This document shows, one piece after another, positions 46,200-58,975 of a DNA stretch of 64,000 nt. The DNA lies in NCBI GenBank assembly GCA_032622095.1, contig CP136062.1:54911849-54975848 (forward strand), given 5' to 3'. This DNA comes from Siphonodentalium dalli. Its lineage: Eukaryota; Mollusca; Scaphopoda; Gadilida; Siphonodentaliidae. Both the position numbers and the translations under genes were made by a program. Each line of letters opens with the position of its first letter. Position 1 is the first letter of the stretch. Below the pieces are notes generated by a model. That model saw nothing but the letters and a program-made list of their open reading frames with translations, had not been told where the DNA came from and ran no database searches.

Positions 46200-47352
46200 G
46201 CCCCCCCCCCCGTTCCAAAAGCGGACCAGCGAGAAGACTTACCTTGATTGTAATATGATTTCTGTTTGTCTAACTTAGTTGATATCTTTTTATTTAGTGG
46301 TTTGTTGTAAACTAGTGTCCAAGTTGGTGCATGCTTGAACTCCGTTGCCTTAGTCTGTTATATTCAGGGCTTATACTACGGGCTCAACTCTAGGGAGGGT
46401 GTGCAATGCCGGCCGGTTGACTTAAGGTCGGTCGGGGCTCCCCAACTCTCGGTGGTGCAATGCCCGCCTTACACTCCTGTGTGAGTCTCTGAGCCCGTTG
46501 ACCTGGTTGTGTTGTTGCACAGATGAGGACGCAGCTGAGGCCAGACCGTTGGTGATATGTCTCTGAGGATTGGGTACCGACTGTTGTTGCTAGTAGTGGG
46601 TTTTCGTGTATGTACGGGTGTGGTTGAGAACATGTGTTTAAGTTTGTATATGTGGAAGTAAGTCAGTTGGGAGATTGTATTGATAGCTTATACTGCGACC
46701 ACACAGGCAAACAACTAACAACGCGTAAAGGCAGGCTCGGAATATTCTTGTGCCAGCCTGTGCACATTGTATTTGGTGTGCGGGGTAATACTATAAGTTT
46801 TATATTAAAGAGTTAGCGGGTTAGTCATTTTGAAAGAGATAATTACTCAATGGCTTATAATACGGCCACCAAAAGGGTATCAATGCCGCCCGAGGACATT
46901 CATCAGCGCCCAAGGAGCCATCTAGGGCCGGAGCCCGCTACCCTACGATTTAATATTATGTTAGTCTTGTTAGACGGTCGATATTGCGGATGTTGCATAC
47001 ATGGGTTAGTACATACCCAATAGGTTGTTTAAGCTGAGTATTACCAGTGGGTTTTATTTAGGGCTTGCTTTACTGCAGAGAGGGCGTGGCCAATTCACTG
47101 CGATATCCTGTCGATGAGCAGTACGTCTCATCGAGCCCTATTGAAACTTAATTCATAATTACGTGTCTTCCTGGTGGGGCTGACTCGATAATGTGATGTC
47201 TACTTGTATACTTACTTTCCTTTTGATTGAACTGTGTTAGTAACTTGATCGACCTATCGTTTTATGAGATTTGTGAGATAAGTCTATTTGTTTATGTTGA
47301 TTGGGAAGTGTTCGTTGAATTGGGGGGAGTGATGGCATGACCAATGAGGGGT
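46200..47352. other. GC-richer unassigned sequence, possibly LINE 3' UTR
   Basis: Starts with a C run (46201-46211). It contains diverged internal repeats (GTGCAATGCCGGCCGG and GTGCAATGCCCGCC, 46402-46470) and a hairpin CGATGAG-CAGTACGT-CTCATCG (about 47113-47134). Being downstream on the minus strand of the LINE tail at 47353-47667, it may be that LINE's 3' UTR. This is inference. Confidence 0.4.
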
Positions 47353-47667
47353 TTATTCCGGTGAACCAGAACCAACTTCGCCTCGCCGGCCAGCTGCTTT
47401 TGTTTTGTCTTTGGTGAGTAATGTTTTCCTATGTTCTAGTTCGTCGACTAAAGTACTGCCTTGTAGTCTTATAAGACTGTTTGCGGCTAGTTCTTGTAAT
47501 CTGCCGCGGATAGTTGGTATATCGGCTGTATCATGTAACGTTCTGATGGGGGTACGTATGTTTTCCTGAAGGGCCATTCTTAATGTTTTATTCTGTATAA
47601 TTTGGAGTTTGTTGAGTGTGGATTTTGGAAGATCGGCTATTATTGTGGCCCCATATTCCATAATCAT
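47353..47667 (-). pseudogene. Jockey-like LINE ORF2 C-terminal fragment
   Basis: A 104-codon frame: MEYGATIIADLPKSTLNKLQ, then QNKTLRMALQENIRTPIRTL and IPTIRGRLQELAANSLIRL. The pattern (LEYA..W, L.K.Q..QNK.LR...GA...P...L....+P....R) is the conserved region after the RT domain in Jockey/R1/CR1-type LINEs. The 5' part ends abruptly at about 47690. The reading frame itself has no stop. No catalytic residues are included, so it cannot be functional alone. Confidence 0.7.
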
Positions 47668-47699
47668 GATGTTAAGGTTTTTCCGTGAATCTTATATAC

Positions 47700-50600
47700 C
47701 CGTATGAGATAAGCTCACATTGTGCTCCAGGGTTTCGAGAGTCGTGTCAACAGCTAGTGTAAAACAAACAGTGAAACAATGCTTACAAAATGTTTGGCAC
47801 CGTCACGACGCTCATGTTTACTTAAGATCGCGCGTTTTTAATGGGTTGTGTAATGGTTTCCAGAGGCCCCTAATCCAAATCTTAGTGACAGCGCGTGTTC
47901 CCGGCCATATATCAAGAACCTGACCATATTTCCCCAGGATTGTGTGGGTTGTTGGAGAGGGCCAACGGCCCTTTCAATCTTCCGGGTAATCATCCCAAAC
48001 TCAAAACTTGCGGTCCCCAGGATTGTTTGGGTCGTCAGATAGTACCCCGTTGTTCCATAAATGGTGGTAAACATATAACTGTGTTGACTCAGTGATGATA
48101 ATGTGTTGGAGTGACGGTTCCAACTGGTCTAATGAGCCGGGACGTATGCGTAATTTGATGTCCCACTGTAATGCTCTGTTCGCGGCTGTTTGTGATTGTT
48201 ATTATTCATTGGTAATTCGCTGTATGTACACATGTACATAGAGAGTTTCGGCCTCTTATGTATATAGCTCGAACGGCTTCTTATTTATTAGCACAAATCA
48301 ATGGTAATTTAATCTTCCTATAGCAATGTGAAGGCTAAAATATAGGTATACATGGTATGTCATTGGATATTCGGTGGGTTGTCTAATTACTCAATAGTCA
48401 ATATCAACTTTGCTTCGACTGCAAAAAGACACGAATATATTATTACATCTTGCTAAGTGCGGAATTTGGAAGTTCATATTTGTGCAAACACATTCAGCCT
48501 ATTCTCCCATAAATAAACTCATATATAACTTATTTTCAAACACACGAAATAGGCCCATATAGGGATTAATTGAATCTGAATTAAGCTCTATATCAACCTA
48601 AATGGAACACGATCATAACAGTCGTATACATATATGCTCATATGAACACTATTTAATCTACTTTTTTCATCGACACGGCGTACCAGTTAAACGCTCTTTA
48701 TAATGTGTTTTAACTGCGGCCCGCGCCATTCAACGGACTATGAGTATGAGCTGGTAAGCCCTAAAATAGCTTATTTCAGAATTAAATAAGTTCCATATGA
48801 ACCTATGAGAATATTTAGGTCCTATATGAACTTATTTGCGTGAGGATATGTTGACACATTATGGCATCAACGTTTAAAATTTAGCACCGACATTAGGTTG
48901 CTGGTCATTCATGTTTCGACGAAAATTGTTATCGTTGTGGGCCCCGGTGGTTTGGAGTAAGGCAATTAGGTTATTGACACATCAGAGGCAACCACTTATA
49001 GTCAGTGGCCTGCCGTTACTGTCACTATTATTGTAAGTGTATGCCGAATCTGGCTCCAATATATAAACCATATACAATATAAATGAGTACCAATACATAT
49101 CGGGATTTAAATACATGTACTCCATGAATACGTGCGACGTGTAGTCAATTAATTGGTGCATGTTCGAGAATAATAACATAAGAACTAAGATCATGTCAGA
49201 AATCCTTACCAAATGTCCTTGTGGCTGTGGTATCTCAGCGGAGCGATGGAATATTTATAGAATATCAGCAATAACGCCCATAGGGTTATTGCCTACCTTT
49301 GATGGTTTCTACCATAATTCTGCCTGCGGATGGTCGTTTTTCAAAGGCGAATTAGATATGGCAAGGACTGCGAGCAGAATAAAACAGAGTCATCCATACA
49401 TTTTATGGATGATGCAAGTATAAATGGATTTTATCTTGTTTACGCCTAGTTTAGCAATAGGCCGAATCAACGATCTGTTCTGGCGAAATCAAGATTATAT
49501 TAGCAAATACTTCAATTAGATATAACTTATTCATTATTTTGAAAGTGACACATAGAGCAGATCGACGATATCTGATTACTCGTCAGTTTAAAGCATTTTT
49601 CGTCATCGTTGCAATAAAATATAGATGCCTGTTTGTTTCGAGATAAGGGTCTGTGTTGGATTGTTGTCATGACGCCATTGTCCGAAATCCATTAATATGC
49701 ACTAAAAGTGAAACTCTATGCAATCAAGCGGCTGAAATTCAACACAATCATCAACAATTCATATGAATGTCTAGATGAGTTCCAGATATTTTATGATGTG
49801 CAGACGTTGATGAACAGTGTGGATGACTGGTGCTGGGAAATTGCTACAAGCATTTGTGTTCAGGATTTTGCCATTTGAACGTTCAATATTGTGTCACAAA
49901 TCATTGCAAATAAGTATATGAATTCAAGTATCTAATATTCCCTTCAATTTATCAAGTAGTTTGTGCGCCTAAGCTAACAGAACGTACCATATACATCGCT
50001 AATATTTGAGTATATGGGTCCGGCGGAAAGGGTCAATACATCCTTAAATGACTAAAATATAAAAATTAGTCGCACCGATTCTGATAGACGGATACTATAT
50101 GAATTCAAATCTGCAATATTCCCATCAATTTGTCAAGCAGTTTGTGCGCCACAGCACTTTAGGTCTTGTGGGAGATCGTCTGAATTTATAGACATGCAAA
50201 TAATTCACTGATTGGCTTGATGAACTGATGACAGTTATTTTCTAGCCATTGATAGTCACATTAATGTTTGAGACAGTTGCTCGCTCTTTTTCCATACACA
50301 CGATGATCCAGGCTTTAGTTAGATCAGGACAAGTTTATTTATTTATTTCAGTTTTACAATTTTCGAAGCTTCTTTCCGAAGGAATTTTTCACCCACCGTC
50401 CCATATGCAACATGTCATAGCTTAATATCATCTCCGCTGAGGACCATATGAGGTCCTTAATCGTTAAAGAAGGTCTATCTCTTCCTGTAACAAGTTTTAT
50501 ATTGATACCTGGATGTGAAATAATACATGTGAATCGAAGACCCCTGCCATTAAACGCTTCTATCGATTAATATGGATTATACATGTATTTCGAATAATTT

Positions 50601-52750
50601 ATTGCATAAACTTGTGCGATCGTTTATATAATGACCAGTAGTGGTTACTTTTAACATATACCATCAATGTTATTGTGTACGTTTGTCATAAATAAACGTT
50701 AATTAGACTCATTATCGCTATGGAATAAAACAATACAAAAACTGGGACATTTGACGTTTGGAACGTAGCAATGGAAGAACTCTAATAATCTGATATCGCC
50801 GGAACGGTGTATATATGTCCCACTTGACCATCGAATTAGATAAGAAAATATTCGAAAAAACAATATGAAGTACTGACCGTGCGTCTATACCCTGACAAAT
50901 CTTGAAAACTCTCCTTTTTATAATACCCAACCTTAATGCGTAACAGTCACGAACCATGGTGTCACTAATCTGCATTATAATTGATTTTAATTTGCAATTA
51001 AAATGCGTTGAGCATAAATGGTGTTATGACTGAGATAAAACCATTCTACGTATATGTAAGGTTCCTGTTGGTCCTTTTTTTTTAAATAAACAAGCTTCAT
51101 TCCGCTCTCCGTCAACGGAGTCCCACAATTTAACAAGCAAAATAACGGGACATTAACAGCCCCCACCAGGAGTGGGTTTACCGTTCCAAAACTTAATAGA
51201 AGATTCCAACATAAAATGAACTGTCCCAACTGAACTATATGTGTTCAATTGAAGTTGAATAAATAGGGGATAGCCAAACAATCCTGGTTCATAATGAATT
51301 TAGGTATATAAATATAAATAATAAACGCTTGATTCAACGTGGTCATGGGATTTTGACAGCGATAAAAATCCAGCAAACTAATTCAGGGTTCTTGCAATTT
51401 TTTGAATGTTTCTCGCAGTCAAAATCCCATGAACACATTTAATCCGCCGCGTATTTGTTGTACATGAACACATTGGTAGTCCATCATTGTCGTCAACTTA
51501 TGGTACATAATTCTGATATCACCATTGGCATTTCAATTATAAACACCAATGTTCTAATCCAATTAGCATCACTAAATAGAAAATAATAGAATATTAGCAT
51601 ATTTTGATCACCTCGTTCAATTTTGCTGAAGAATTAAAATTTCACAAATGTTCACTAATTGTATACAGAAAATGGAACTTTTATTCAAAATAACATAAAA
51701 AAATACCAACATTGGTCTTTAAAATCAGAATGATCCTTTATTCTGAACGTAGATGTAGTCTAGAACATTCTAGAGAATGTTATAAAGGTCAATACTATTG
51801 ATTGTCGGTTTGTATCGAAATATTAGAATCGTTTCCATGACAACCAAATCAACGCCCAACAATATAATCATCTAATCGGCCGCGGGTAGGCCACATCAAG
51901 ATCTTCAAAATGCATATCACAGCCCATTTGACAGTGTGTTGTTCTCAACCATGACTGCGATTCCAAAAATCACAATTTTCTGATTAAAAAACCCTAAAAT
52001 TACCCAAAAACTGCGTCCCAACCACCATACGGACTCATATCTCCAATAGGAACGTTCAGCTGAATGTCTTTTTTTCAGACATCAACCAGCATCAACTAGT
52101 AGGCCTACAGCCTATAGTAATACCAAAAAGGAAAATGTGCATATGAACCAGTGTACGAATTAGCTAGTATGTATGCCTGCATGACCACCGACCCGACCTC
52201 GCATTACGACTTAGGACTAGGCCTAAAATAATGTTTAACCCTTTGAGTTTGAACGCGGATGGTCAATTTAGTGCCAAATCCATATACACGGATGTGCACT
52301 TTAGTGACATGTGACCGTGGAGACGAGGTCACAGTAAGCGTAACGTCATTGTGTTGGTGTAGGGAAGATAACTCCAATTTGGTCTTATGTTTACAGTATA
52401 CCGGCTGTACTCTTGATTTACTATTATATGTCTACCTGTGTCTACTATATATTATTAACTATACATTATTCTGATACATTATGAGAATAATCAATTTTAG
52501 TATACAAACACTCACACTGATACAAATACTTATTTCATACATTACACTCATGCATCAACTAACTGTATGAGTAAAGAGACTGTCATGAAGTATAAGAATT
52601 ATTGTAATATTCTGTCATGAGTTGTTAGCTGATATTGTCAGACTGCATTAAGTTCACCCTACCCTAGAGCTATATGTAGTATTTTTGTATTGAACTACAC
52701 CGTGAACTAGACAATTTTCAATATAAAAACTGCCAAGCAAGCTGAAACAG
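47700..52750. other. Unassigned intergenic DNA with small palindromes
   Basis: No gene recognised in 5 kb. Short direct repeats CCCCAGGATTGTGTGGGT / CCCCAGGATTGTTTGGGT lie at about 47933 and 48015. An inverted pair TCATGGGATTTTGAC / GTCAAAATCCCATGA lies at 51343-51357 and 51418-51432. A palindrome AACATTCTAGAGAATGTT lies at 51764-51781. Confidence 0.5.
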
Positions 52751-52940
52751 ACACAATAAAAAAATGCGCGCAAAAAAAAATCAATGAAAATTTTGGGACC
52801 CACCCCCACAATATTCACTATTTTTCCATTTTATATCAACTTATGGGGGTAATTATAACAATATTTGGTTGAAATCGGGCTATGGTTCTGGGAGAAACAA
52901 TCCGAACAGACAGACGGACAGCCGGACAAACAGGTCTAAC

Positions 52941-52964
52941 TCTTCTATTATATATTTTGGAATT

Positions 52965-52997
<33 letters not shown>

Positions 52998-54612
52998 ATG
53001 TATATGTGTTATAGACTCGAAAACTTCTCGACCGATCAGACTCAAATTTGTTATGTAGGCCTATACTTTGATCCCGGGAACAATATTGGCGGGTCCAATT
53101 TCACGTGTGACCGTGTCCTTGACCTCTCCCATATACGTTCATATATGGGCATGTTTCTGGACCTCGACCGATCCGACTCAAATTTTGTATGTATAGGCCT
53201 ACTTTGGTCCCGGCAACAGTATGTACGGGTCCAATTTCACGTGCGACCGGGTCCCTGACATTGACCTCATATCAGTGTTCGCGCTGTCGGTAGCCAAATT
53301 AGCCAATGGCTAATCTTTTTCGAATTTGGCTAATAAAAATTTCATTTGGCTAAACTTTTGGCTAAACTTTTTTTTAACCCAAATGGAGACTGAAAGCATG
53401 GATCCAGAAAGCTAATTAATAAAAGCGCTCAATAGATCGACATTCAAGACGAAGTTAGGTGACGAAAGTATTTCATTATTTTCGTACTTATGAAATATCA
53501 TACAAAGGGAAACCCGATCGACAACTCTATCAACCTAGCGATCACAAAGTGATATGCAATCATCTTTAGTTTTCACAAGACGGACATTCAAAGACGCATG
53601 TACATTAAACCGACCGTGGTTGAATTATAACAATGTGAAGAAAGCAATGTTTGTAAAGTGCATTGACGCCGGTATATAGGCAATTTGTTCGTAACAGCCT
53701 GTTTTAATCTGGAGAAATATTACGTCACTCTGCACGAAGCAGCAAAAGGTCATTATTAATTTTTACATTTAATCCCCTAATCCCCCATTCAGCACATTGT
53801 CTGTCTGGTCACTCACGGCGCGCCTGCACAATGCATGTTTATGATGACATTGTATTTATGACGGTCGAGGTTTATGAGCACCAAGTTAAGTGTAAGACAA
53901 TAGCTTAATCAGCCAAATGTGAATAACGACAGATATTTTGTGGCTATTTGTCGTCAATACCGATACAGTCAAAATAATATGCATGCTTTTATGACAGATT
54001 GTAATTTGATAATCGCGTAACAATATTAAGTTATTAGTTTCCAGATGTCACTTAGATATTTTCGCAAGGATAAATATTTAATGATTTAAAAAAGATATTG
54101 ATATTAAACAAACAAAATAATGACATTAAGAAGGACAATCCCGGGTTACCCCCCCCCCCCCCCCCCCCCAATTCACTCTTTCACATAAAGATTTATAAAT
54201 TTTTAATAAATGATATATATAAAAATACTTCTAGTTCATCAAAATTATTTAAATTATTGTGTATTTTACCTGTGTCTGTTAGATTTTACGTTTTAGTCAT
54301 TAATTGTGAACCGACCGGAAAACGATGATTTAATTTGGCCAAAGTGTTTTTTAATTTGGCCAAAAAACATTTGGCTAAAGTTTTTTTCATTTGGCTAATA
54401 AAATTTTCATTTGGCTAAACTTTTGGCTAAACTTTTTTTCGGTCCAGCGCGAACACTGCCTCATATACGCTCATATAGGCATGTTTCTGGACCGATTGAA
54501 CAATACATGTCATGTAGTTTTTTTCTTTCTCCAAATACTTTTCAATGCCCAGACGGAGGCGATCACAAAGAAATCCCTAAATAGCCCAGACGAAGTCTGG
54601 CACATCAGCTAG
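52941..54612 (+). mobile_element. Second non-autonomous Helitron
   Basis: The 5' end near 52941 (TCTTCTATTATATATTTTGG followed by seven TGTC repeats) resembles the first Helitron. The 3' end has a perfect hairpin CCAGAC-GAA-GTCTGG (54586-54600), then CACATCAGCTAG ending at 54612 and T next. The exact 5' base is uncertain because no A precedes a TC there. An internal segment (GATCCCGG.AACA..., GGGTCCAATTTCACGTG) occurs twice in tandem (about 53070 and 53205). A hAT-like element sits inside. No Rep/helicase. Confidence 0.75.
53273..54458. mobile_element. hAT-like element inside Helitron 2, 1186 bp
   Basis: Perfect 14-base inverted ends CAGTGTTCGCGCTG / CAGCGCGAACACTG and a perfect 8-base target duplication CCTCATAT (53265-53272 and 54459-54466). 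Both ends carry the same-orientation words CATTTGGCTAAACTTTTGGC and TTGGCTAATAAAA, which are subterminal repeats. A C run of about 21 lies at 54149-54169. No transposase. Confidence 0.92.
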
Positions 54613-54617
54613 TATTT

Positions 54618-54994
54618 AAAGTGATGTGAAACACTCCGATAGGGTGATAAAATAGAAATGGAAAATAATCTTGCTCAAAGTAGTTATTTTTACAAATATT
54701 ATATCCAAATTGACAACACACACCGTCATTGTTATCTATTAATTAAATGCAGTGACTCTCGGTGCCGAAATCGTTTTCGTTGGTTTATCGCCGATAGTTT
54801 CGTCCTGAATCGAGAAGTAAATATTTACACTTGATCGTACTTCAGATGATATTTTCTATGGAGTGGTATGGTCGATTTGCTTAAGATTTTCGGCAATGTT
54901 AGTAGAATGCTACATTCATCCAGTTGGCACATCACCTGACTACTGACTTATCAGTGTCACGCACCCGAACAAGTTCATAATATGTCTTTAATAA
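54618..54994 (+). repeat. Dispersed repeat A, copy 2
   Basis: Direct copy of 3771-4140. It begins six bases after the Helitron 2 end and forms the left flank of the 9-kb element at 55021. Confidence 0.8.
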
Positions 54995-55020
54995 ATATGC
55001 AGTGACAATCTAGTGCAGGG

Positions 55021-55190
55021 CAGGGTTGGGGTAATCGTAATCAGTAATTGTAATCAAAGTAATCGATTACAAAATTTGGAGTAATCATCTGTAATCAGTA
55101 ATCATGACATTTCTTGATTACAAGTAATCGTAATCGTAATCGATTACTTTCAAATGTACCTGTAATCATGATTACATTTTGATTACTTTT
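55021..55190. repeat. GTAATCGATTAC-rich left terminus
   Basis: About 15 GTAATC/GATTAC words, including palindromic GTAATCGATTAC, in 170 bases. The mirror of this occurs at the right terminus. Confidence 0.9.
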
Positions 55191-56140
55191 ACTAAATATC
55201 CATATGGATGGCTATTGGATACTCATAGCAACCACCCCAGTGGGTGTTTATACCTAAATGCATGTGAATTATGACGTCATATAATTTTTATATAATTTTT
55301 ATATAATTTTTATATATTTCTATATACCATGAGAGAAATTACCGGGTACGTGTATTTGTGAATTTAACACGTGACTTCCGGGTGGTGACTGCGCAGAATC
55401 CAGCAGAAACTACAGGGCGCTCCGATATAACGGAGGAATATGCAGACAACAACAACAACTGATCAAATTCATTCCCAGATTCTAGAATGTAACCGACTTT
55501 CAAGTTTAGCCTATTCAGTTCTTTCTGAGGATTAATTACAGCCTTTTCATCTGATAAAAATCATTGGTATATCATTAGCATAATAATTAATTAACCCCCG
55601 TCAAGCGACCGTCCTGTCAGTGTCATCCGGCTTACGGCAGTTACTTGATCGGAAATTACTTCCGTATATCCCATAGACCGATAAGGCCTTCACCTTCGCT
55701 TCATGGCAAACAATTTTCACAAATGTACGAGTGTACGTAGATTAATTAATCGCTTGATTTCGTGACAGTTACTGCGTTAGGCTTCACTATAAACTGTTAG
55801 TGTTACAGACAACAATGATCAAGATTCCAGAATCATTCAATCAACCAAAAAGTTCGAAGTTCAAAGAAAGATAAAAAAAATGAAAGAACGAATTCTGTGT
55901 TACGTGTAAATTGTGATACTAAAATTGTAGTATGTTTCCTAGTTACCATCTTCAACTTCAACTTAAGTTCAAGGAATTGATATCTGATGAAGATTCTTGT
56001 GGAGTTGTGAACACAACAGCACAATGCGTGCTCCTGGAGGCATTTTTCTCCAAATCCAAGATTTTTTTAAAGGTAGGTCTGTTTGCTTTAAATTAAAAAT
56101 TAAAGTTTGATTATTATTTCATTTAATCATTTTTGATCAT
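55191..56140. other. Unassigned sequence inside the large hAT-like element
   Basis: Contains a short (ATATAATTTTT)n tract near 55280-55320. No gene recognised. Confidence 0.45.
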
Positions 56141-56149
56141 TTGACAATT

Positions 56150-56850
56150 TGTCGTGGTCATTCGTTGGTCATCAGTGTCACAGTCAGTGTGTTTGTCGTC
56201 ATTCGTGTTTGGTTGTCGTCTGTCGTTTTTCGTCCTTGGTAGTTTGTCGTCGTGTTTATTGTTGGTCGTTTGTTTTCATCCTTTGTTCATTTGTGATCAG
56301 TCGTGGTTTTTGTGGCAAGTACACCGCAGCCCAAATGTAGTTAGCCAGTGGAGCCGCGGTGTACAATGTAGTGCATTTCGGCCGCAGTGGCAATGCTAAC
56401 TGCACCGTGGTCAACTGGAAACTTGTTTTGTCCAGCAGGGTACATTATATCCCGTAGATTTGGACTAGGATTACCTAAGCACAAACCAGGCGAAAAAAAA
56501 ATACATGTACTGTAGGTTACACATAATTTTGAAACCTGCAGGCCTGGGTCGATGTGTTTGTCATCAAGACATTTTTCGTCATCGATCATTCGACATCGTG
56601 TTCATCTTTGGCTGTTTGTTTTTCGTCATCAGTAATTTTTCGTCATCGATTGTTCGACATTGTGTTAGTCGTTGGCCATTTGTTTTTCGTCATCAGTCAT
56701 TTTTTGTCATCAGTCGGTATTTTTCTTCGTTGTTGTTTGTTGCCATAGGCCATCATCATCCTCGCCATTTATCTGTCATTTGCCACCATTCGTCAGCCGG
56801 TGTGTTTTTTCGTTAGTTGTTTTTCATCATCGGTCATTTGTTCATCGGTT
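56150..56850. repeat. TTTTCGTCATC-type minisatellite
   Basis: Dominated by TTTTCGTCATC, GTCATTCG and TTTGTTTTTCGTCATCAG words. The clearest repeat has a period near 66 bases (about 56570 and 56636). Open frames of 60-100 codons here are repeat artefacts. Confidence 0.7.
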
Positions 56851-57235
56851 GTTTTTCGGAAATTCTGTCTGTGTGTGGGACCACTTAACTGCGGTGTGGT
56901 TATCATTGCCACCGCAGCTGAAATGCAACTACACCGCGGCGCCACCGGCTAACAGTTGGGTCGTGATGTAATTGCCATTCGGCATGGTGTATTTGCCACG
57001 GTTTACTTTCATCAAACTGAAAAAAGACAATACAAACCAGAAATCTAACCACGGTGTACATGCCATTCGACCATGAGGGTAGTTGCCTTTCGGCCGCAGT
57101 GAACTTGCCGTTTGGCCGCAATGTACTTGCCGTTCGGCTGCGGTGCTCAACTGTAGTTACAAACTCTGACACCGCAGCCGAACAGCAAATACACTGCGGT
57201 GCCAATGGATACTTGTTTTGTCCAGCGGGGTACAT
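56340..57235. repeat. CCGCAG/CTGCGG inverted words around GTCCAGC.GGGTACA
   Basis: CCGCAGC, CTGCGGTG and CCGCGGTG words alternate in both orientations, and the segment ACTTGTTTTGTCCAGC(A/G)GGG appears at about 56418 and 57208. It looks like a diverged duplicated module on either side of the minisatellite. Confidence 0.5.
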
Positions 57236-57568
57236 GTATTGTATGTCTACTTTGATCCCGGAAATGGGCGGGTCCAATTTCATGAGTGACCATGTCCTTG
57301 ACCATGACCTCGCTCATATACATGTAGGTACATAGAACTTCTGTCTATGTGTGTTATAGACTTGAAAACTGCACGACTGATCGGACTAAAATTTGGTATT
57401 AATGTACCAAAGGCCTACTTTGATCCCGGGAACTATATGGGTGGGTCCAATTTCATATGCGACTGTGTCCTTGACTGCGACCTCGATATATAATCATACA
57501 TTGTACATGTATACCGGTTGGCAACGTTGTTCCCTAAAGAGCCCGGATGAAGTCAGGCACATCAGCTA
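57236..57568 (+). mobile_element. Degraded Helitron end, related to Helitron 2
   Basis: TTTGATCCCGG, GGGTCCAATTTCAT and GTGTTATAGACTTGAAAACT words match Helitron 2, and the end GTCAGGCACATCAGCTAA differs from Helitron 2's GTCTGGCACATCAGCTAG by two bases. The hairpin is damaged and CTAG has become CTAA. Confidence 0.65.
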
Positions 57569-57580
57569 AGTGTACCGGTA

Positions 57581-58189
57581 CAGACTTTCATTTTTGAGGC
57601 GCGCGATCGCGTTTGCGCACCATCGCACGGCTAAAACTGAAAACCAGCGAGCGATCGATTGCGCACCTAGGCCAAATACAGAGAGCGAACCTGATAACGC
57701 TATTATCAGTGTCTACCCAGACGAGGTCACACAGTGTGACGTGTCAAATGCACTATCTGTCTGAGACTGAATGATTCGAAGCTAAAAATACATTGCTATG
57801 TACCGGTATGGCTTACGACGTCACATAAATTCCTCGAAAATCAAATCGAGACCACGTGGCCGGGAGATGTTGATATTTATTCTGTCAGCTTGGAATCTGA
57901 GTATTAAATTGATTCCTTATTAATTATTATGAATTACATTTAATATAGGAGCATGTAGAATATAAAACATAGTGTGTAACATTCACTTGTGCTTATGGAT
58001 AGTGGATTAAGCAGTGTTAAACCATCAAAGAGATTCACTGGACATCGATCGTGAGTAAACAAATTCAATTTACGCGGCATTTATGAATGTATTTCCGCTG
58101 TTTAGTTTATCTTGATAGAAACCGCGCGCCTGGCCAAAACCCAGCGAGCGGGACTCTGCGCGCCTACATTTTCTAAAAATGAAAGTCTG
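57581..58189. mobile_element. TIR element, 609 bp
   Basis: Inverted ends CAGACTTTCATTTTTGAG.CGCGC and, read inversely from 58189, CAGACTTTCATTTTTAG...GCGCGC, with CCAGCGAGCG words inside both arms. Flanks share CCGGTA (57575-57580 and 58190-58195); 8 bases match only in part. CAG ends suggest a hAT-like origin. Confidence 0.65.
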
Positions 58190-58911
58190 CCGGTATACAT
58201 GTATGTGTACATATGTACATGTAATAAGTAATAATTTAGAAATAACAGTTACCAAATTATGAAAGTTTCCTCAATAATATCCTAATAGTATACATGTAGA
58301 ATAATGATCATATTAAGAATGCGTTATTTTCCGCAAAACACTTTGTGTGAGCGGAGCGTTTGTATATATACAGCATGTAAATAGTGAGCGATAAGCAAAA
58401 CACCGTGGTGTTTGATTAGGTTGAGAGTGATTCATGGTGACCCATTCAACACCAAAATCGGAGATTTAGCTTATTAAATGGCTATACCGGTAATGCGGTA
58501 TGTTGTAAATAAGTTCATGATTCCACTGAATTGTAGGGGCTATGAATCATTGCTGCCTTATCGTAGCGAAAATTTTATATAACCCTTTCTTTACTAAATG
58601 GATTCTCCCACCAAGTAAAAAAGAATTTATTTGAATGATCTATTATTCATTCAGAGGGGTGTTCAGGAAATGCAAGCAGATGACAACAGACTAACAGATA
58701 ATACATACATGTACATGTGTAGAAGGATATCTATTAATTGGTTGGAAATGTTCAGAAAAGTTCAACAAACGACTTTATCTGAACACTTCCCACAACATCT
58801 ACTTATCAATAAGCATTTAGTAAATGAAGGGTTAATATATGATTCTCAATAGAACTAGAGGTGGGCGGTCCCCAAGCCTGAATTTAGTGTGGCTGTCTGG
58901 CTGACATTTGC

Positions 58912-58975
58912 GGAATGAGGTCCCCAGATGGTTAGCATCACCAAATTCACCCTCTGTGAACCTCATTCAGCTTAG
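58912..58975. repeat. Palindromic foldback repeat P, copy 2
   Basis: GGAATGAGGTCCCCAGATGG followed by TTAGCATCACCAAATTCACC and GAACCTCATTC. It matches 12811-12911 but lacks part of the left inner arm and the centre. Confidence 0.75.

Noticed and set aside
58631-58852. A 73-codon frame with mixed composition inside the large hAT-like element
   Set aside because: Composition looks protein-like, but there is no recognisable domain, splice context or neighbouring coding sequence; it might be a transposase fragment, which cannot be shown.
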